Part shown: positions 10,636 through 21,813 of the stretch, one piece after another | Layout of the letters: every line of letters begins with the position of its first letter | Numbering within the stretch: the stretch's first letter is position 1 | Assembly (NCBI GenBank): GCA_900635465.1 | Contig: LR134135.1 | Location: forward strand, 1,178,001-1,242,000 | DNA length: 64,000 bases | Reading direction: 5' to 3' | Source of the DNA: Lelliottia amnigena | Lineage (GTDB): Bacteria > Pseudomonadota > Gammaproteobacteria > Enterobacterales > Enterobacteriaceae | Translations under genes and position numbers: made by a program | Notes under the pieces: generated by a model | What the model saw: only the letters and a program-made list of their open reading frames with translations | Databases searched by the model: none | Told to the model about the DNA's origin: nothing

Positions 10636-11204
10636 TAGTTACCCAGCGTTCCGGTAACTTGCGGCGTGGTATCCAGTGGAACGGCGTGTTCCGTATCGGT
10701 GTCTTTTGACGCGACCTGGATGCTCGGCAGTTTGCGGATTAGCTGTTCCGCAGCCTTGTCGTACATTTCATTGATAATGATCTGCTGCTCGGCGTCTTTT
10801 GCCAGCGCAGTTTGTGGGTTATCAAAGAACGAACGATAGACCTTGGTGCTGATCGGGTAAATGTCGCGACCCGGGATCAGCACGGCAGCACTCACCGACA
10901 TCACCATCTGATATTCCGCTGTACGGCCATCCTGGAAGATGGACGCGGTATCTTTGCTCAGTGAAGAGCTTAATACGCGGAATGATGGAATATCCTGGCG
11001 CAGCGTTCCTTTCTCGATAAGCTCAACGCCATTAAGACGCAGCTGGTTACGAATCGCACGGCTCAGCGGACCATTTGGGTCCCCCGAATCGAAGATCATC
11101 GTTTTCATTTGTTCAGGCACTGCAGTAGTGTTACGCAGATGCCAGCCACAACCTGCGGTGACAAGCACCGTCAGGGATAAGAGTAATGTTGCCAGTTGTC
11201 GCAC
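10635..11204 (-). CDS. lptE: LPS assembly lipoprotein LptE (RlpB)
   Basis: An outer-membrane lipoprotein that plugs the LptD barrel and helps place lipopolysaccharide in the outer leaflet. It has 189 residues. The signal peptide ends in the lipobox VTAGC, making Cys19 the lipidated residue, followed by [11 protein letters not shown]. The C-terminal tail is variable. It lies 14 bases after leuS, as in E. coli. Confidence 0.95.
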   Translation of the reverse strand: MRQLATLLLSLTVLVTAGCGWHLRNTTAVPEQMKTMIFDSGDPNGPLSRAIRNQLRLNGVELIEKGTLRQDIPSFRVLSSSLSKDTASIFQDGRTAEYQMVMSVSAAVLIPGRDIYPISTKVYRSFFDNPQTALAKDAEQQIIINEMYDKAAEQLIRKLPSIQVASKDTDTEHAVPLDTTPQVTGTLGN

Positions 11205-11218
11205 GTTTCCTCCCGCGC

Positions 11219-13801
11219 TTAGCCAACGACCAGATTCAGCAGTTTACCGGGTACGTAGATCACTTTACGCACGGTAACGCCCTCAAGGTATTTCGCAACC
11301 AGATGTTCCTGGCCTGCGCGTTCACGAACCTGTTCTTCAGTTGCATCGACTGCAACGGTAATTTTACCGCGCACTTTACCGTTGACCTGAACCACAACCA
11401 GCATGGTGTTTTCAACCATTGCTGACTCATCAGCAACAGGCCACGGTGCGTTATCGATATCGCCTTCGCCTTTCAATTCCTGCCACAATGTGAAGCACGC
11501 ATGTGGTGTGAACGGGTTCAGCATACGAACGACAGCCAACAGCGCTTCACGCATCAAGGCACGATCCTGCTCGCCTTCCAGCGGTGCTTTCGCCAGCTTG
11601 TTCATCAGTTCCATAATAGCCGCAATTGCGGTGTTGAAGGTCTGACGACGACCAATATCATCGGTTACTTTTGCGATAGTTTTGTGAACATCGCGACGCA
11701 GTGCCTGCTGATCTTCACTCAGCGTACCGACGTTCAGGGCGGGCGCTTCGCCCTGAGAAGTATGCTCGTAGACCAGTTTCCAGACGCGTTTCAGGAAGCG
11801 GTTCGCGCCTTCTACGCCTGATTCCTGCCATTCCAGCGTCATATCCGCCGGGGACGCAAACATCATGAAGAGACGCACGGTATCTGCACCGTAACGTTCA
11901 ACCATCACCTGCGGGTCGATGCCGTTGTTTTTGGACTTGGACATCTTACTCATGCCGGTATACACCAGCTCATTGCCCGCCGCGTCTTTCGCTTTCACGA
12001 TACGGCCTTTCTCGTCGCGCTCAACGATCGCATCAACCGGGGATACCCAGTTACGCTCGCCGTTCACGCCGACATAGTAAAACGCATCCGCGAGAACCAT
12101 GCCCTGGCACAGCAGCTGTTTTGCTGGTTCATCAGAGTTAACCAGACCTGCGTCACGCATCAACTTATGGAAGAAGCGGAAGTAGAGCAGGTGCATGATG
12201 GCGTGTTCAATACCACCGATGTAAATATCAACCGGCAGCCAGTAGTTCGCTGCTTTGGAATCCAGCATACCTTCCTGATACTGCGGGCAGGTGTAGCGCG
12301 CGTAGTACCAGGATGACTCCATAAAGGTGTCGAACGTATCCGTTTCACGCAGCGCTGGCTGACCATTAACGGTGGTTTTCGCCCACTCCGGATCGGCTTT
12401 AATCGGGCTGCTGATCCCGTCCATGACCACGTCTTCCGGTAAAATAACCGGCAGTTGATCTTCTGGCGTTGGCAGCACGGTGCCATCTTCCAGCGTGACC
12501 ATTGGAATCGGCGCACCCCAGTAACGCTGACGGGAAACACCCCAGTCGCGCAGACGATAGTTCACTTTTCGCTCACCGACGCCCAGGGAGGCCAGTTTAT
12601 CCGCGATAGCGTTGAAGCCTTCTTCGAAGCTCAATCCGCTGAATTCACCAGAGTTAAACAGGGTGCCTTTTTCGGTCAGCGCCTGCTCAGACAGATCTGG
12701 TTCTGAACCGTCAGCCGCCAGGATAACCGGCTTGATGTTGAGGCCGTATTTGGTCGCAAACTCATAATCACGCTGATCGTGGCCCGGAACGGCCATAACT
12801 GCACCCGTGCCGTATTCCATCAGCACAAAGTTGGCTGCCCAAACGGGAACCGCTTCGCCGGTCAGTGGGTGAATGGCGTTGAAACCTGTCGCAACGCCTT
12901 TTTTCTCCATCGTCGCCATATCGGCTTCTGCCACTTTGGTATTGCGGCATTCGTCGATGAAAGCGGCCAGCGCTGGATTGTTCGCAGCAGCCTGCTGTGC
13001 CAGCGGATGACCCGCGGCAACGGCCAGGTAAGTCGCACCCATGAAGGTGTCGGGACGCGTGGTATACACCGTGAGCGTCTGATCGCTGTTTTCAACGTTG
13101 AAGGTGATTTCTACGCCTTCAGAGCGGCCAATCCAGTTGCGCTGCATCGTTTTAACGGTGTCTGGCCAGTGATCCAGATTATCGAGATCGCGCAGCAGTT
13201 CGTCAGCGTAAGCGGTGATTTTAATGAACCACTGTGGGATCTCTTTGCGCTCAACTTTGGTATCGCAGCGCCAGCAGCAGCCGTCGATAACCTGTTCGTT
13301 CGCGAGAACGGTCTGGTCGTTCGGGCACCAGTTCACCGCAGAGGTTTTCTTGTACACCAGGCCTTTTTTGTACAGCTCGGTGAAGAATTTTTGCTCCCAG
13401 CGGTAATACTCTGGGGTACAGGTCGCCAGCTCGCGGCTCCAGTCATAGCCGAAGCCCAGCATTTTGAGCTGGTTTTTCATGTAAGCGATGTTGTCGTAGG
13501 TCCACGGCGCAGGGGCCGTGTTGTTTTTCACTGCCGCGCCTTCAGCAGGCAGACCAAACGCATCCCAGCCAATCGGTTGCAGGACGTTTTTACCGAGCAT
13601 ACGCTGGTAGCGCGCGATCACATCACCGATGGTGTAGTTACGCACGTGGCCCATATGTAGTCGACCAGAAGGATAGGGAAGCATCGACAGGCAGTAATAC
13701 TTCTCTTTGCTCTCGTCTTCAGTGACTTCGAAAGTACGCTTCTCGTCCCAGTGTTGCTGGACTTTTGTTTCTATCTCTTCCGGGCGGTATTGCTCTTGCA
13801 T
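11219..13801 (-). CDS. leuS: Leucine--tRNA ligase LeuS
   Basis: Charges tRNA-Leu. It has 860 residues from the ATG at 13799-13801 ([13 protein letters not shown]), the E. coli length; the 25 upstream codons in frame are not conserved. The class I HIGH motif is in [17 protein letters not shown] near residues 42-58, the KMSKSKNNG motif near 619, and the CP1 editing domain lies between, with a TTRPDT segment. An anticodon-binding domain and a C-terminal domain follow. It heads an operon with lptE, holA and nadD. Confidence 0.97.
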   Translation of the reverse strand: MQEQYRPEEIETKVQQHWDEKRTFEVTEDESKEKYYCLSMLPYPSGRLHMGHVRNYTIGDVIARYQRMLGKNVLQPIGWDAFGLPAEGAAVKNNTAPAPWTYDNIAYMKNQLKMLGFGYDWSRELATCTPEYYRWEQKFFTELYKKGLVYKKTSAVNWCPNDQTVLANEQVIDGCCWRCDTKVERKEIPQWFIKITAYADELLRDLDNLDHWPDTVKTMQRNWIGRSEGVEITFNVENSDQTLTVYTTRPDTFMGATYLAVAAGHPLAQQAAANNPALAAFIDECRNTKVAEADMATMEKKGVATGFNAIHPLTGEAVPVWAANFVLMEYGTGAVMAVPGHDQRDYEFATKYGLNIKPVILAADGSEPDLSEQALTEKGTLFNSGEFSGLSFEEGFNAIADKLASLGVGERKVNYRLRDWGVSRQRYWGAPIPMVTLEDGTVLPTPEDQLPVILPEDVVMDGISSPIKADPEWAKTTVNGQPALRETDTFDTFMESSWYYARYTCPQYQEGMLDSKAANYWLPVDIYIGGIEHAIMHLLYFRFFHKLMRDAGLVNSDEPAKQLLCQGMVLADAFYYVGVNGERNWVSPVDAIVERDEKGRIVKAKDAAGNELVYTGMSKMSKSKNNGIDPQVMVERYGADTVRLFMMFASPADMTLEWQESGVEGANRFLKRVWKLVYEHTSQGEAPALNVGTLSEDQQALRRDVHKTIAKVTDDIGRRQTFNTAIAAIMELMNKLAKAPLEGEQDRALMREALLAVVRMLNPFTPHACFTLWQELKGEGDIDNAPWPVADESAMVENTMLVVVQVNGKVRGKITVAVDATEEQVRERAGQEHLVAKYLEGVTVRKVIYVPGKLLNLVVG

Positions 13802-14015
13802 GGCAGCCAGTGGTCCTGTTCTCAATACAGCTACAAACGTAGCCAATGGATGGGGAATTTCAGATCCGCCTAGCATAGCCCAAACGTCCGCCTCAAAACA
13901 GCCTTTCCCAAAAAACGCGCTTGCAGGAATTTACGCAGAGTGTGGATGACCTGACACAGCGCTTCGCAAATAAGGTCTATCATTAGAGACAGTTACTTAC
14001 CCGGGAGGCGAAATG

Positions 14016-14498
14016 ATGAACAAGGTTGCTCAATATTACCGCGAACTGGTGGCCACACTGACGGAACGGCTGCGCAATGGAGAACGCGATATCGACGCGC
14101 TGGTCGAACAGGCTCGTGCGCGGGTCGTGCAAACGGGTGAATTAACGCGTACCGAAGTCGAAGAGGTAACGCGAGCCGTGCGGCGCGATCTGGAAGAGTT
14201 CGCGAGAAGCTACGAAGAGAGTCAGAATGAAATCACGGACAGCGTATTTATGCGCGTCATCAAAGAAAGTCTGTGGCAGGAGCTGGCGGATATTACCGAT
14301 AAAACCCAGCTGGAGTGGCGCGAAGTTTTCCAGGATCTGAATCATCACGGCGTGTATCACAGTGGCGAAGTGGTGGGATTGGGTAATCTGGTGTGCGAGA
14401 ACTGTCACTTCCACCTGGCGGTATACACGCCTGACGTGCTGCCGCGCTGCCCAAAATGTGGTCACGATCAGTTCCAGAGGCGACCGTTTGAGCCCTAG
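14016..14498 (+). CDS. ybeL: DUF1451 zinc-ribbon protein YbeL
   Basis: A 160-residue cytoplasmic protein of unknown function. The N-terminal two-thirds is a charged helical region (NKVAQYYRELVATLTERL, then TRTEVEEVTRAVRRDLEEF), and the C-terminus holds a zinc ribbon with CENCHFHL and CPKCGHDQF. Two ATGs are adjacent at 14013 and 14016. I prefer the second, which sits seven bases from GGAGG and matches E. coli. It is divergent from leuS. In K-12 the djlB-hscC region separates ybeL from rihA; here rihA follows directly in the opposite direction. Confidence 0.9.
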   Translation: MNKVAQYYRELVATLTERLRNGERDIDALVEQARARVVQTGELTRTEVEEVTRAVRRDLEEFARSYEESQNEITDSVFMRVIKESLWQELADITDKTQLEWREVFQDLNHHGVYHSGEVVGLGNLVCENCHFHLAVYTPDVLPRCPKCGHDQFQRRPFEP

Positions 14499-14540
14499 GT
14501 AGATGTACTCTCCCGCCGAAACGGAGAGAATGGGTGTTAC

Positions 14541-14576
14541 CTCCCTCTCCCCGTGGAGAGGGGCAGGGTGAGGGCA
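14541..14576. repeat. GC-rich REP-like hairpin
   Basis: CCTCTCCCC and GGGGAGAGG-like arms, followed by GCAGGGTGAGGGC, lie between the convergent ybeL and rihA genes. Related hairpins occur at 14636-14658 and 26246-26280, so this is a dispersed intergenic repeat family. Confidence 0.6.
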
Positions 14577-14598
14577 AGAGACCGCACAAGGGAAAAGC

Positions 14599-14625
14599 AA
14601 AAAGGCAACGCCAGTTGCCTTTTTT
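14599..14625. terminator. Bidirectional intrinsic terminator between ybeL and rihA
   Basis: AAAAAGGCAAC and GTTGCCTTTTTT arms flank a four-base loop. The A-tract and T-tract make it work in both directions for the convergent genes. Confidence 0.85.
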
Positions 14626-14635
14626 AGTGTTTGCT

Positions 14636-14658
14636 CCCTCTTCCCGTGGGAGAGGGCA
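14636..14658. repeat. GC-rich REP-like hairpin, second copy
   Basis: CCCTCTTCCC and GGGAGAGGGC flank a short loop, just before the rihA stop. It is related to the element at 14541-14576. Confidence 0.55.
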
Positions 14659-14668
14659 TCAGAACGCA

Positions 14669-15604
14669 CTAGTTGTAAAACGTCAGCCGCTCCGCGAGTA
14701 AATCCACAAAACCCTGTCTGTCGATATCGACCATCAGCGTGGTATTCGGTTTGTTACCGGTCAGCGAATAATAATCCACCACCGTCATCCCTTGCGTGTA
14801 TTTCCCCTGCGTTTCCACGCCGACCCAGCGATCAACTGTGGTAAACAGCTCCGGTTTTAACAGCCAGGCAATCGTACATGGATCGTGTAACGGCGCGCCA
14901 TGGAATCCCCATTTTTCCGCTTTGTGGTACTCCATAAAGAAGTCGAGCAATTCTGCCACGGTGGTCGCAACAGGGTTGCCAATCGCGCGGAAACGCTCAA
15001 CGTCTGCTGCCATAATTTGCGCGCGATGGGTGACGTCAAGGCCTGCCATCACAACCGGTAAGCCGGACTGGAACACAATCTCAGCCGCTTCGGGATCGAC
15101 AAAAATGTTAAATTCGGCGGCAGGCGTCCAGTTCCCTAACCCCATCGAACCACCCATGATCACAATACGCGCGATCTTACTGTGCAGTTCTGGGTGGCTA
15201 TTGAGCAGTAGCGCCACGTTCGTTTGCGGGCCGGTTGCCACCAGCGTGACGGGGTCATCGCTTTCGCGCAGCACGTTGGCCATCAGCTCGACCGCTGTAC
15301 ACTCCTGGGGGTTGAAAGCCGGTTCTGGCAGTGCCGGGCCGTCAAGTCCGGTCTCGCCATGGACGTTATCAGCAATAATTAAATCACGCATCAGGGGCTT
15401 GCGCGCGCCACCCGCTACCGGAATATCGGTACGGTTAAGCAACGTCAACATGCGCAACACGTTACGCAACGTTTTGTCGGGCGTTTGATTTCCAGCGGAA
15501 GAGGTAACTGCTTTGAGAGCCAACTCCGGTGACGCGAGGGCAAGAACAAGTGCGATAGCGTCATCATGACCCGGATCGCAATCGAGAATAATAGGCAGTG
15601 CCAT
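14669..15604 (-). CDS. rihA: Pyrimidine-specific ribonucleoside hydrolase RihA
   Basis: Hydrolyses cytidine and uridine to base and ribose in the cytoplasm. It has 311 residues from the ATG at 15602-15604 ([15 protein letters not shown]), the E. coli length; the longer upstream frame is not conserved. The Ca2+-binding DCDPGHDDA motif is at residues 8-16, with [11 protein letters not shown] near 80 and a C-terminal [10 protein letters not shown]. It lies downstream of gltL in the same orientation with a 125-base gap, so it may receive read-through from the glt operon. Confidence 0.95.
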   Translation of the reverse strand: MALPIILDCDPGHDDAIALVLALASPELALKAVTSSAGNQTPDKTLRNVLRMLTLLNRTDIPVAGGARKPLMRDLIIADNVHGETGLDGPALPEPAFNPQECTAVELMANVLRESDDPVTLVATGPQTNVALLLNSHPELHSKIARIVIMGGSMGLGNWTPAAEFNIFVDPEAAEIVFQSGLPVVMAGLDVTHRAQIMAADVERFRAIGNPVATTVAELLDFFMEYHKAEKWGFHGAPLHDPCTIAWLLKPELFTTVDRWVGVETQGKYTQGMTVVDYYSLTGNKPNTTLMVDIDRQGFVDLLAERLTFYN

Positions 15605-15729
15605 AGCGTTCTGTTCTCCATTCTGAGCGTGAGTTTGTGACAAGGTTAACGCCGCGATGTGATACAGACGAGAAAAAGAGAGGCAAAGCGTGAAGTCGTG
15701 CGCAATCCGAAGATTGCGCACGGTATTGA

Positions 15730-16455
15730 TTAGTGCAGGATTTTTGCGAGGAAGTCTTTAGCGCGATCGGATTGCGGATTGGCAAAGAAATCTTCTTTCG
15801 GAGAATCTTCGACAATCTTGCCTTCATCCATAAAGATCACGCGATTCGCCACTTTACGGGCAAAGCCCATTTCGTGGGTCACCACCATCATGGTCATGCC
15901 TTCGTGAGCCAGCTCAACCATGACGTCCAGCACTTCGTTAATCATCTCTGGATCGAGTGCAGAAGTGGGTTCATCGAACAGCATGGCAATCGGGTCCATA
16001 CACAGCGCGCGGGCGATAGCCACACGTTGCTGCTGACCGCCGGAAAGCTGCGCCGGGAACTTATTTGCATGGGCAGACAACCCGACACGTTCCAAAAGCT
16101 TTAACCCTTTTTCACGCGCGGCCGTTTTATCGCGCTTGAGCACTTTAATCTGTGCCAGCGTCAGGTTCTCAATAATCGACAGATGCGGGAACAGCTCAAA
16201 GTGCTGGAATACCATGCCGACATGAGAACGCAATTTCGCGAGGTCAGTGCTTTTGTCGTTCACCTTCGTGCCATCGACTGTAATCTCACCCTGCTGAACA
16301 GGTTCAAGGCCGTTAACGGTTTTGATAAGCGTAGATTTACCGGAACCTGACGGCCCGCAAACCACCACCACTTCGCCTTTTTTTACTTCCGTTGAGCAGT
16401 CGGTCAGCACCTGAAAGTGCCCATACCATTTTGAAACATTTTTCAGGGAAATCAT
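15730..16455 (-). CDS. gltL: Glutamate/aspartate ABC transporter ATP-binding protein GltL
   Basis: The ATPase subunit of the GltIJKL importer at the inner membrane. It has 241 residues with Walker [10 protein letters not shown] (about 35-43), signature LSGGQQQR (about 136-143), Walker [15 protein letters not shown] (about 156-169) and the switch histidine in VVTHEMGFA. Its start overlaps the gltK stop by four bases (ATGA), a sign of coupled translation. Confidence 0.97.
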   Translation of the reverse strand: MISLKNVSKWYGHFQVLTDCSTEVKKGEVVVVCGPSGSGKSTLIKTVNGLEPVQQGEITVDGTKVNDKSTDLAKLRSHVGMVFQHFELFPHLSIIENLTLAQIKVLKRDKTAAREKGLKLLERVGLSAHANKFPAQLSGGQQQRVAIARALCMDPIAMLFDEPTSALDPEMINEVLDVMVELAHEGMTMMVVTHEMGFARKVANRVIFMDEGKIVEDSPKEDFFANPQSDRAKDFLAKILH

Positions 16456-17129
16456 TGCACTGTCCTTTTCTTCAGCCAGCTGACCAATAGCGATGCACTT
16501 AAACTAATTGCAAAATAAACCGCACCTGCAAACAGGATCATCTCCACCTGCGTACCGTCACGCTCACCGATTGTGGAGGCTGTACGGAAGAAGTCCGCAA
16601 GACTCAGCACATACACAAGCGACGTATCCTGGAAGAGGACAATACCCTGCGTGAGCAGCAGTGGAACCATGGCGCGAAACGCCTGCGGCAAAATGATGAG
16701 CTTCATTGACTGCCAGTGGGTCATGCCTAGCGCAAGCGCTGCGCTGGATTGCCCACGTGAAATGCTCTGAATTCCTGCGCGAATAATTTCTGAATAATAA
16801 GCCGCCTCAAACATCGAGAAAGCGACCATCGCAGAGATCAGGCGGATATCCGCTTTCGGCGAAAGCCCAAGCACGTTTTGCAACAGACCCGGTACGATCA
16901 GATAAAACCACAGCAGCACCATCACCAGTGGAATGGAGCGGAAAACGTTGACATAAGCCGTGGCGAACCAGGCAAATGGTTTAAAGCTCGACAGGCGCAT
17001 GACCGCCAGAATCGTGCCCCAGACAATACCGATAACGATGGCAATGACGGTGATTTTTAAGGTAATCAACAGTCCGTCCAGCAGATACGGCATCGATGGG
17101 ACGATGGAACTCCAGTCAAACTCGTACAT
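16452..17129 (-). CDS. gltK: Glutamate/aspartate ABC transporter permease GltK
   Basis: One of the two membrane subunits of the glutamate/aspartate importer. It has 225 residues with about five transmembrane helices and the HisMQ-type permease signature [21 protein letters not shown], in which the EAA-like loop docks on GltL. The start overlaps the gltJ stop by one base (TAATG). Confidence 0.96.
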   Translation of the reverse strand: MYEFDWSSIVPSMPYLLDGLLITLKITVIAIVIGIVWGTILAVMRLSSFKPFAWFATAYVNVFRSIPLVMVLLWFYLIVPGLLQNVLGLSPKADIRLISAMVAFSMFEAAYYSEIIRAGIQSISRGQSSAALALGMTHWQSMKLIILPQAFRAMVPLLLTQGIVLFQDTSLVYVLSLADFFRTASTIGERDGTQVEMILFAGAVYFAISLSASLLVSWLKKRTVQ

Positions 17130-17869
17130 TATTTGCCCCCCAGATTGCCCGGCAGGCGAGTTTTACGTTCAACCAGGTTCATCACCAGCATGATGACAGT
17201 GTTAATCAGCACATAGGCGAGCGTGATCGCGGTGAAGGATTCCCACGCGTGCGCGGAGTAATCCAAAAGCTTGCCCGCTTGCGCCGCCATATCGACCAGA
17301 CCGATGGTCGAGGCGATCGCCGAGTTTTTCACCAGGTTCATCATCTCTGAGGTCATCGGCGGCACGATCACGCGATAGGCGTTTGGCAGCAGCACATAGC
17401 GGTAGGCTTGTGGCAGCGTCAGTCCCATTGCCAGCGCGGCATTTTTTTGCCCACGCGGCAGAGACTGGATGCCTGAACGAACCTGCTCACAGACGCGCGC
17501 CGCGGTGAACAACCCAAGGCAGAGCATGGAGGAGACGAAGAACTGAATGTTAGGGTCCAGCTCCGACTTAAACCACATGCCGAGATTTTCAGGTAACAGT
17601 TCAGGAACGACCAGATACCACGTAAAGAACTGCACGATTAACGGAACGTTACGGAACAGTTCAACGTAAAGCGTGCCAAGAGAAGAGAGGAAACGGTTAG
17701 GTACGGTACGCAAAATACCGAACAGCGAGCCGACAAGGAAAGCGATAATCCAGGCCGTTATAGAGAGCGCAACGGTGACCTGAAAGCCGCTCCACAGCCA
17801 GCCGAGATAGGTTGTGTTGCCGAACGGGGCTTGTTGCAGAAAAATGCCCCAGTTCCAGTCTATTGACAT
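17129..17869 (-). CDS. gltJ: Glutamate/aspartate ABC transporter permease GltJ
   Basis: The second membrane subunit. It has 246 residues from the ATG at 17867-17869 ([17 protein letters not shown]), matching E. coli; the open frame continues 29 codons upstream into the SroC terminator and is not coding. The permease loop is [26 protein letters not shown] lies eight bases before the start. The gene is separated from gltI by the SroC region and its terminator, which would lower membrane-subunit expression relative to the binding protein. Confidence 0.96.
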   Translation of the reverse strand: MSIDWNWGIFLQQAPFGNTTYLGWLWSGFQVTVALSITAWIIAFLVGSLFGILRTVPNRFLSSLGTLYVELFRNVPLIVQFFTWYLVVPELLPENLGMWFKSELDPNIQFFVSSMLCLGLFTAARVCEQVRSGIQSLPRGQKNAALAMGLTLPQAYRYVLLPNAYRVIVPPMTSEMMNLVKNSAIASTIGLVDMAAQAGKLLDYSAHAWESFTAITLAYVLINTVIMLVMNLVERKTRLPGNLGGK

Positions 17870-17880
17870 AATCAACTCCA

Positions 17881-18040
17881 GAAAAAAAAGGGTAGCAGCG
17901 CTACCCTCGAAGATTGGTGAGAAGCTCAATTTTCGCGCTGAGTGGGGAACGACCACTCAGCGTATAGTCTGTCCACGCTTCCCGACAATCGAGAGGGCAG
18001 GAGATCCCGCCCCTATGGTTCTAATTAGTTAAGTGCTTTG
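17881..18040 (-). ncRNA. sroC: SroC small RNA from the gltI-gltJ interval
   Basis: In E. coli and Salmonella the gltI 3' end and the gltI-gltJ gap are processed into SroC, an sRNA that sponges GcvB. The same gap is here, about 155 bases with no ORF, and contains a stable stem (CTGAGTGG with CCACTCAG at about 17937-17960). It ends in a strong terminator stem followed by T8. Identity is by position and architecture; the 5' end is approximate. Confidence 0.6.
17882..17907 (-). terminator. Intrinsic terminator between gltI and gltJ (SroC 3' end)
   Basis: On the minus strand AGGGTAGCGCTGCTACCCT forms a tight stem followed by eight T residues. Partial read-through would allow expression of gltJKL. 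Confidence 0.85.
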
Positions 18041-18930
18041 TCGTTTGGTTCTTTGAACAGGGCTTTCATGTCGCTAGACAGTTCAAAGTTCATGTTGAGA
18101 TTTTTTGGTGGAATCGGGTTCTTGAACCACTTATCGAACCATTTTTCCGCTTCGCCAGAGGTCTGCGTCTTCGCGATGGTGTCATCGATCAGCTTTTTGA
18201 AGTCTGCATCGTCTTTACGCAGCATACAGCCGTAAGCTTCTTTAGACTGCGCGGTGCCGACGATTTCCCAGTTATCAGGCTTCTTCGCTTTTGCACGTTC
18301 GCCAGCCAGCAGAGCGTCATCCATCATAAAGGCCACTGCACGACCGCTTTCCAGCGTACGGAAGGAGTCACCGTGGTCTTTCGCACTGATGATGCGCATA
18401 TCCATTTTCTTCTCTTCGTTCAGCTTGTGCAGCAGAACTTCAGAAGTGGTACCCGAGGTCACAACAACGGCTTTGCCTTTCAGGTCCGCGAAGTCTTTAA
18501 TGTCACCGCCTTTTTTGGTCAGCAAACGCGTACCGACCACGAAAATGGTGTCGGAGAAGGCCGCTTGTTTTTGACGCTCAAGGTTGTTCGTCGTAGAACC
18601 ACACTCAAAATCGAAAGTGCCGTTTTGCAGCAGCGGAATACGGTTTTGTGAGGTAATTGGAATCAGCTTCACCTCAAGATCGGGCTTGTTCAGCTTTTTC
18701 TTGACGGCTTCAACGATTGCGTTGGAGTAATCCTGTGAGTAACCCACGACTTTTTGCGTGTTGTCGTAGTATGAGAACGGGACGGAAGATTCACGGTGGC
18801 CGACCACGATCACGCCATTTTTGGCAATCTTGTCGAGAGTGCTCCCGGCTGCCGGGGCGTCTTCAGCGTGAACGACGCTTGCGGACATTCCCATTACCAG
18901 CATTGCTGTGGCCAGTTTACGTAATTGCAT
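18025..18930 (-). CDS. gltI: Glutamate/aspartate periplasmic binding protein GltI
   Basis: The periplasmic solute-binding protein for L-glutamate and L-aspartate. It has 301 residues with a signal peptide ending near VVHA|ED, then the family-3 SBP fold (GVIVVGHRESSVPFSYYD; NGTFDFECGSTTNN). The ATG at 18928-18930 has AGGAG six bases upstream; a TTG two codons earlier overlaps that site and is rejected. It is the first and most strongly expressed gene of gltIJKL, transcribed from the 357-base gap upstream. Confidence 0.96.
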   Translation of the reverse strand: MQLRKLATAMLVMGMSASVVHAEDAPAAGSTLDKIAKNGVIVVGHRESSVPFSYYDNTQKVVGYSQDYSNAIVEAVKKKLNKPDLEVKLIPITSQNRIPLLQNGTFDFECGSTTNNLERQKQAAFSDTIFVVGTRLLTKKGGDIKDFADLKGKAVVVTSGTTSEVLLHKLNEEKKMDMRIISAKDHGDSFRTLESGRAVAFMMDDALLAGERAKAKKPDNWEIVGTAQSKEAYGCMLRKDDADFKKLIDDTIAKTQTSGEAEKWFDKWFKNPIPPKNLNMNFELSSDMKALFKEPNDKALN

Positions 18931-19287
18931 ACCCAACTCCTTTTATTATCTGCGCCAGAGACGCATCGATACCCATTGTGATGTTGTTATATCTCGCGCT
19001 ATGCGAGTGCAGTGTTATGCAAGCTTGTTAACATTTAGTCTGGCTTAATGTAAAGATTTTGCTGCGTTATTGTTTATTTTTGCGAAGCGCGCCGCACCAT
19101 TCAGAGGCAATAATCTTTCGTTGCACCGTTTCGGTGCTACCGCTGAACTGCGATGGTGCGACTGAGTTGCACGTCAAGCCAAACGACTGAATATGTGATT
19201 TAACAAAGCAATAGGTGTGCCAGAAATGGCAAATAAGGCAGGATTTTTTTGCCCGGCACACAACGCGTGGCCGGGCAAAGGAGGGGC
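18931..19287. other. lnt-gltI intergenic region
   Basis: 357 bases without a conserved ORF. The right part should hold no more than the lnt 3' flank. The left part must contain the gltI promoter, with an AT-rich TATAAC about 50 bases upstream of the start as a possible -10. A CTCGCGCTATGCGAG imperfect palindrome lies at 18992-19006. A GCCCGGC/GCCGGGC hairpin lies at about 19251-19276. Confidence 0.5.
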
Positions 19288-20826
19288 TTAACGACGACGC
19301 CGACGTAAACTCATCAGTAGCGCGCCAAAACCAAATAGCACAGTCAGGATCCACAGCGGCCAGTTTCCGGTACGAGCGTACGGCGTCAGGCCAGTGGTTG
19401 GGGTAACTTTCGTGGTCAATACCGCACGGGTGAACTGCGGGATCATCGCCTGGATTTCGCCCTGCGGGCCAATCACTGCGGTGATGCCGTTGTTGGTGCT
19501 GCGCAGTAACGGTCGGGCCAGCTCCAGCGAACGCATACGCGCCATCTGGAAATGTTGCCACGGGCCAATCGACTTACCAAACCAGGCATCGTTTGAAATG
19601 GTCAGCAGATAGTCGGTGTCAGCGCGGAAGTTGTCGCGGACCTGCTCGCCAAGAATAATTTCGTAGCAAATGGCGGGGGTCAGCGCTAACCCATGGGCAT
19701 GCAGCTGTGGCTGGACGTAGGGGCCGCGGCTAAAGGACGACATTGGCAGATCGAAGAACGGGGCGAGCGGGCGAAGAATTGATTCCAGAGGGACAAATTC
19801 GCCAAACGGCACCAGGTGATTTTTGTTGTAGCGGTTGGTCGACTCGTAGCTGTACGGATTGTCCTTCCCAAGCGTAATGATGGTGTTGTAGGTGTCGTAA
19901 CGGTTTTGCTTATTCAGCCGCGCGTCGACAATCCCGGTGATCAGCGTGCTATTACGCGCACGCAGCAGATCGTCCATCATGCTCAGAAAACGTTGCTGAT
20001 TGATTTCCAGATCCGGAATCGCCGATTCAGGCCAGATAATCAGCTGCGATTTACCCATCTCTTTTTGCGTCGCATCGAGATAGATTTTCAGCGTGTTAAT
20101 GAGCTGGTTCTCGTCCCACTTCAGCGACTGAGGGATATTGCCCTGTACCATAGACACTTGGGTGGCGCGTTCAGGCTCCAGCGTAAACCACTGGATGTAA
20201 CGCAGCGGGAAGGGCAGTGCGAACAGCACAACCGCAACAACCAGCGGTTTCCAGTTACGTTTAATCAGTGCCAGAACGAGCAGGCCGGTGACCACCATCA
20301 GCAGGAAGTTGATCGCCTCGACGCCCATGACAGGTGCGAGTCCTTTCAATGGACCGTCAATCTGGCTGTATCCGAACTGGAGCCACGGGAAACCGGTGAG
20401 TACCCAGCCGCGCAGGAATTCGGTAATTTGCCAAACGACAGGCGCAGCAATGGCGACACGAATCCAGGTCGTTTTAGGCCACAGGCGAGAAAGAATGCCT
20501 GCAAACAAACCGGTATACAGTGAAAGATAGGCGGCCAGCAGCAGCACAAGGAAAACGTTAACTGGCCCCGGCATTCCGCCAAACTGCGCGATACTGACGT
20601 AAACCCAGTTAATGCCTGAGCCGAACAGGCCAAGCCCCCAGAAGTAGCCGATTGCGGCGGCCTGTACCGGGCGACGGTTAAGCGTTAATCCTTGCAAACC
20701 CATCAGCGAAACAAGCGCTGCGGGCCAGATGTCGTAAGGAGAAAAAGCCAGCGTTCCGCTGGCTCCGAATAACAGCGCCAGCAGCAAACGTACGCGCTGG
20801 CGTTCAAATAATGGGGCAAATGCCAT
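19288..20826 (-). CDS. lnt: Apolipoprotein N-acyltransferase Lnt
   Basis: Adds the third acyl chain to the N-terminal cysteine of lipoproteins, acting at the periplasmic face of the inner membrane. It has 512 residues, the E. coli length. An N-terminal block of six membrane helices (about 1-215) is followed by the nitrilase domain, with the catalytic glutamate in IWPESAIPD (near 267), the lysine in [13 protein letters not shown] (near 335) and the cysteine in AICYEIILG (near 387). A final membrane helix ends in RRRRR. It is downstream of corC with a five-base gap. Confidence 0.97.
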   Translation of the reverse strand: MAFAPLFERQRVRLLLALLFGASGTLAFSPYDIWPAALVSLMGLQGLTLNRRPVQAAAIGYFWGLGLFGSGINWVYVSIAQFGGMPGPVNVFLVLLLAAYLSLYTGLFAGILSRLWPKTTWIRVAIAAPVVWQITEFLRGWVLTGFPWLQFGYSQIDGPLKGLAPVMGVEAINFLLMVVTGLLVLALIKRNWKPLVVAVVLFALPFPLRYIQWFTLEPERATQVSMVQGNIPQSLKWDENQLINTLKIYLDATQKEMGKSQLIIWPESAIPDLEINQQRFLSMMDDLLRARNSTLITGIVDARLNKQNRYDTYNTIITLGKDNPYSYESTNRYNKNHLVPFGEFVPLESILRPLAPFFDLPMSSFSRGPYVQPQLHAHGLALTPAICYEIILGEQVRDNFRADTDYLLTISNDAWFGKSIGPWQHFQMARMRSLELARPLLRSTNNGITAVIGPQGEIQAMIPQFTRAVLTTKVTPTTGLTPYARTGNWPLWILTVLFGFGALLMSLRRRRR

Positions 20827-20831
20827 TTACA

Positions 20832-21710
20832 TTAGTCTTCCAGTTTTGGTACCGGGGAGTCGTCCGGCATTCGGACGTGAACCTGTATAATACGGCGACT
20901 GTCGGCCATGGCGACCTTAAACTGGTAACCGTCGATTTCAACGGATTCGCCACGCGCAGGAAGATGACCAAATGCCTGCATCACCAGACCACCGATAGTA
21001 TCGACCTCTTCATCGCTGAAGTGGGTGCCGAAAGTTTCGTTGAACTCTTCAATAGAGGCCAGCGCGCGCACGGTCCAGGTGTGACGACTCAACTGACGGA
21101 ATTCGATATCGTCTTCTTCGTCATATTCGTCTTCAATCTCGCCGACAATCAGTTCGAGAATGTCTTCAATCGTAACAAGGCCGGAAACACCGCCAAATTC
21201 ATCGATAACAATCGCCATGTGGTAGCGTTGGGAGCGGAACTCTTTCAGCATGCGATCGACACGCTTACTTTCCGGAACCACCACCGCCTGACGTAACACT
21301 TTTTCCATGCTGAAGGCTTCGGCATCGCTGCGCATAAACGGCAGCAGATCTTTCGCCATCAGAATCCCTTCGATGTGATCTTTGTCTTCGCTGATGACCG
21401 GGAAACGCGAGTGGGCAGATTCGATGATGACATCGAGGCACTCGTCCAACGTCTGGTTGCGTTTCAGGGTAATCATCTGCGAGCGGGGGATCATAATATC
21501 GCGAACGCGCTGGTCGGCGATGTCCATGACCCCTTCGAGCATTTCGCGCGTATCTTCGTCGATAAGATCGTTCTGCCCGGAATCACGAATCAGCTCCAGA
21601 AGTTCATCACGGTTTTTTGGCTCACCGTGGAAAAGCTGGCTCAGAATGAGGGAGAAAAATCCCTTCTTGCTGGTTGTCGTGTCGCTACTGTGTGAATTGT
21701 CGTCGCTCAT
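20832..21710 (-). CDS. corC: CNNM/CorC-type Mg2+ efflux accessory protein CorC (YbeX)
   Basis: A cytoplasmic protein linked to Mg2+/Co2+ efflux and, in recent work, to ribosome maturation. It has 292 residues from the ATG at 21708-21710. It carries two CBS domains (about 65-195; [15 protein letters not shown] and [20 protein letters not shown]) and a C-terminal CorC_HlyC domain. There is no membrane domain, as is normal for this short form. Its neighbours ybeY and ybeZ are ribosome-quality factors, and the ybeZYX-lnt order is conserved. Confidence 0.94.
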   Translation of the reverse strand: MSDDNSHSSDTTTSKKGFFSLILSQLFHGEPKNRDELLELIRDSGQNDLIDEDTREMLEGVMDIADQRVRDIMIPRSQMITLKRNQTLDECLDVIIESAHSRFPVISEDKDHIEGILMAKDLLPFMRSDAEAFSMEKVLRQAVVVPESKRVDRMLKEFRSQRYHMAIVIDEFGGVSGLVTIEDILELIVGEIEDEYDEEDDIEFRQLSRHTWTVRALASIEEFNETFGTHFSDEEVDTIGGLVMQAFGHLPARGESVEIDGYQFKVAMADSRRIIQVHVRMPDDSPVPKLED

Positions 21711-21813
21711 GGCGTTTGTTAAGGGTTCTCTCGTCAGTGTAAAGCGCACCGCCGCAGGAAATGTCCCTTTGCGGCGGCATGATGTGTCAGTTCAGCTACA
21801 TAAGCTTCGCTGA

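Noticed and set aside
12779..13660. 293-codon + strand ORF inside leuS
   Set aside because: Exact antisense of the conserved leuS CDS, long because of codon bias in a highly expressed gene.
19251..19277. GCCCGGC/GCCGGGC hairpin as a terminator for lnt
   Set aside because: The seven-base T-run lies on the + strand before the stem; in the lnt direction it becomes an A-run after it, so it does not fit an intrinsic terminator.
19067..19561. 164-codon minus-strand ORF overlapping the lnt 3' end
   Set aside because: It is in a different frame of lnt and runs into non-coding sequence upstream of gltI; not conserved.
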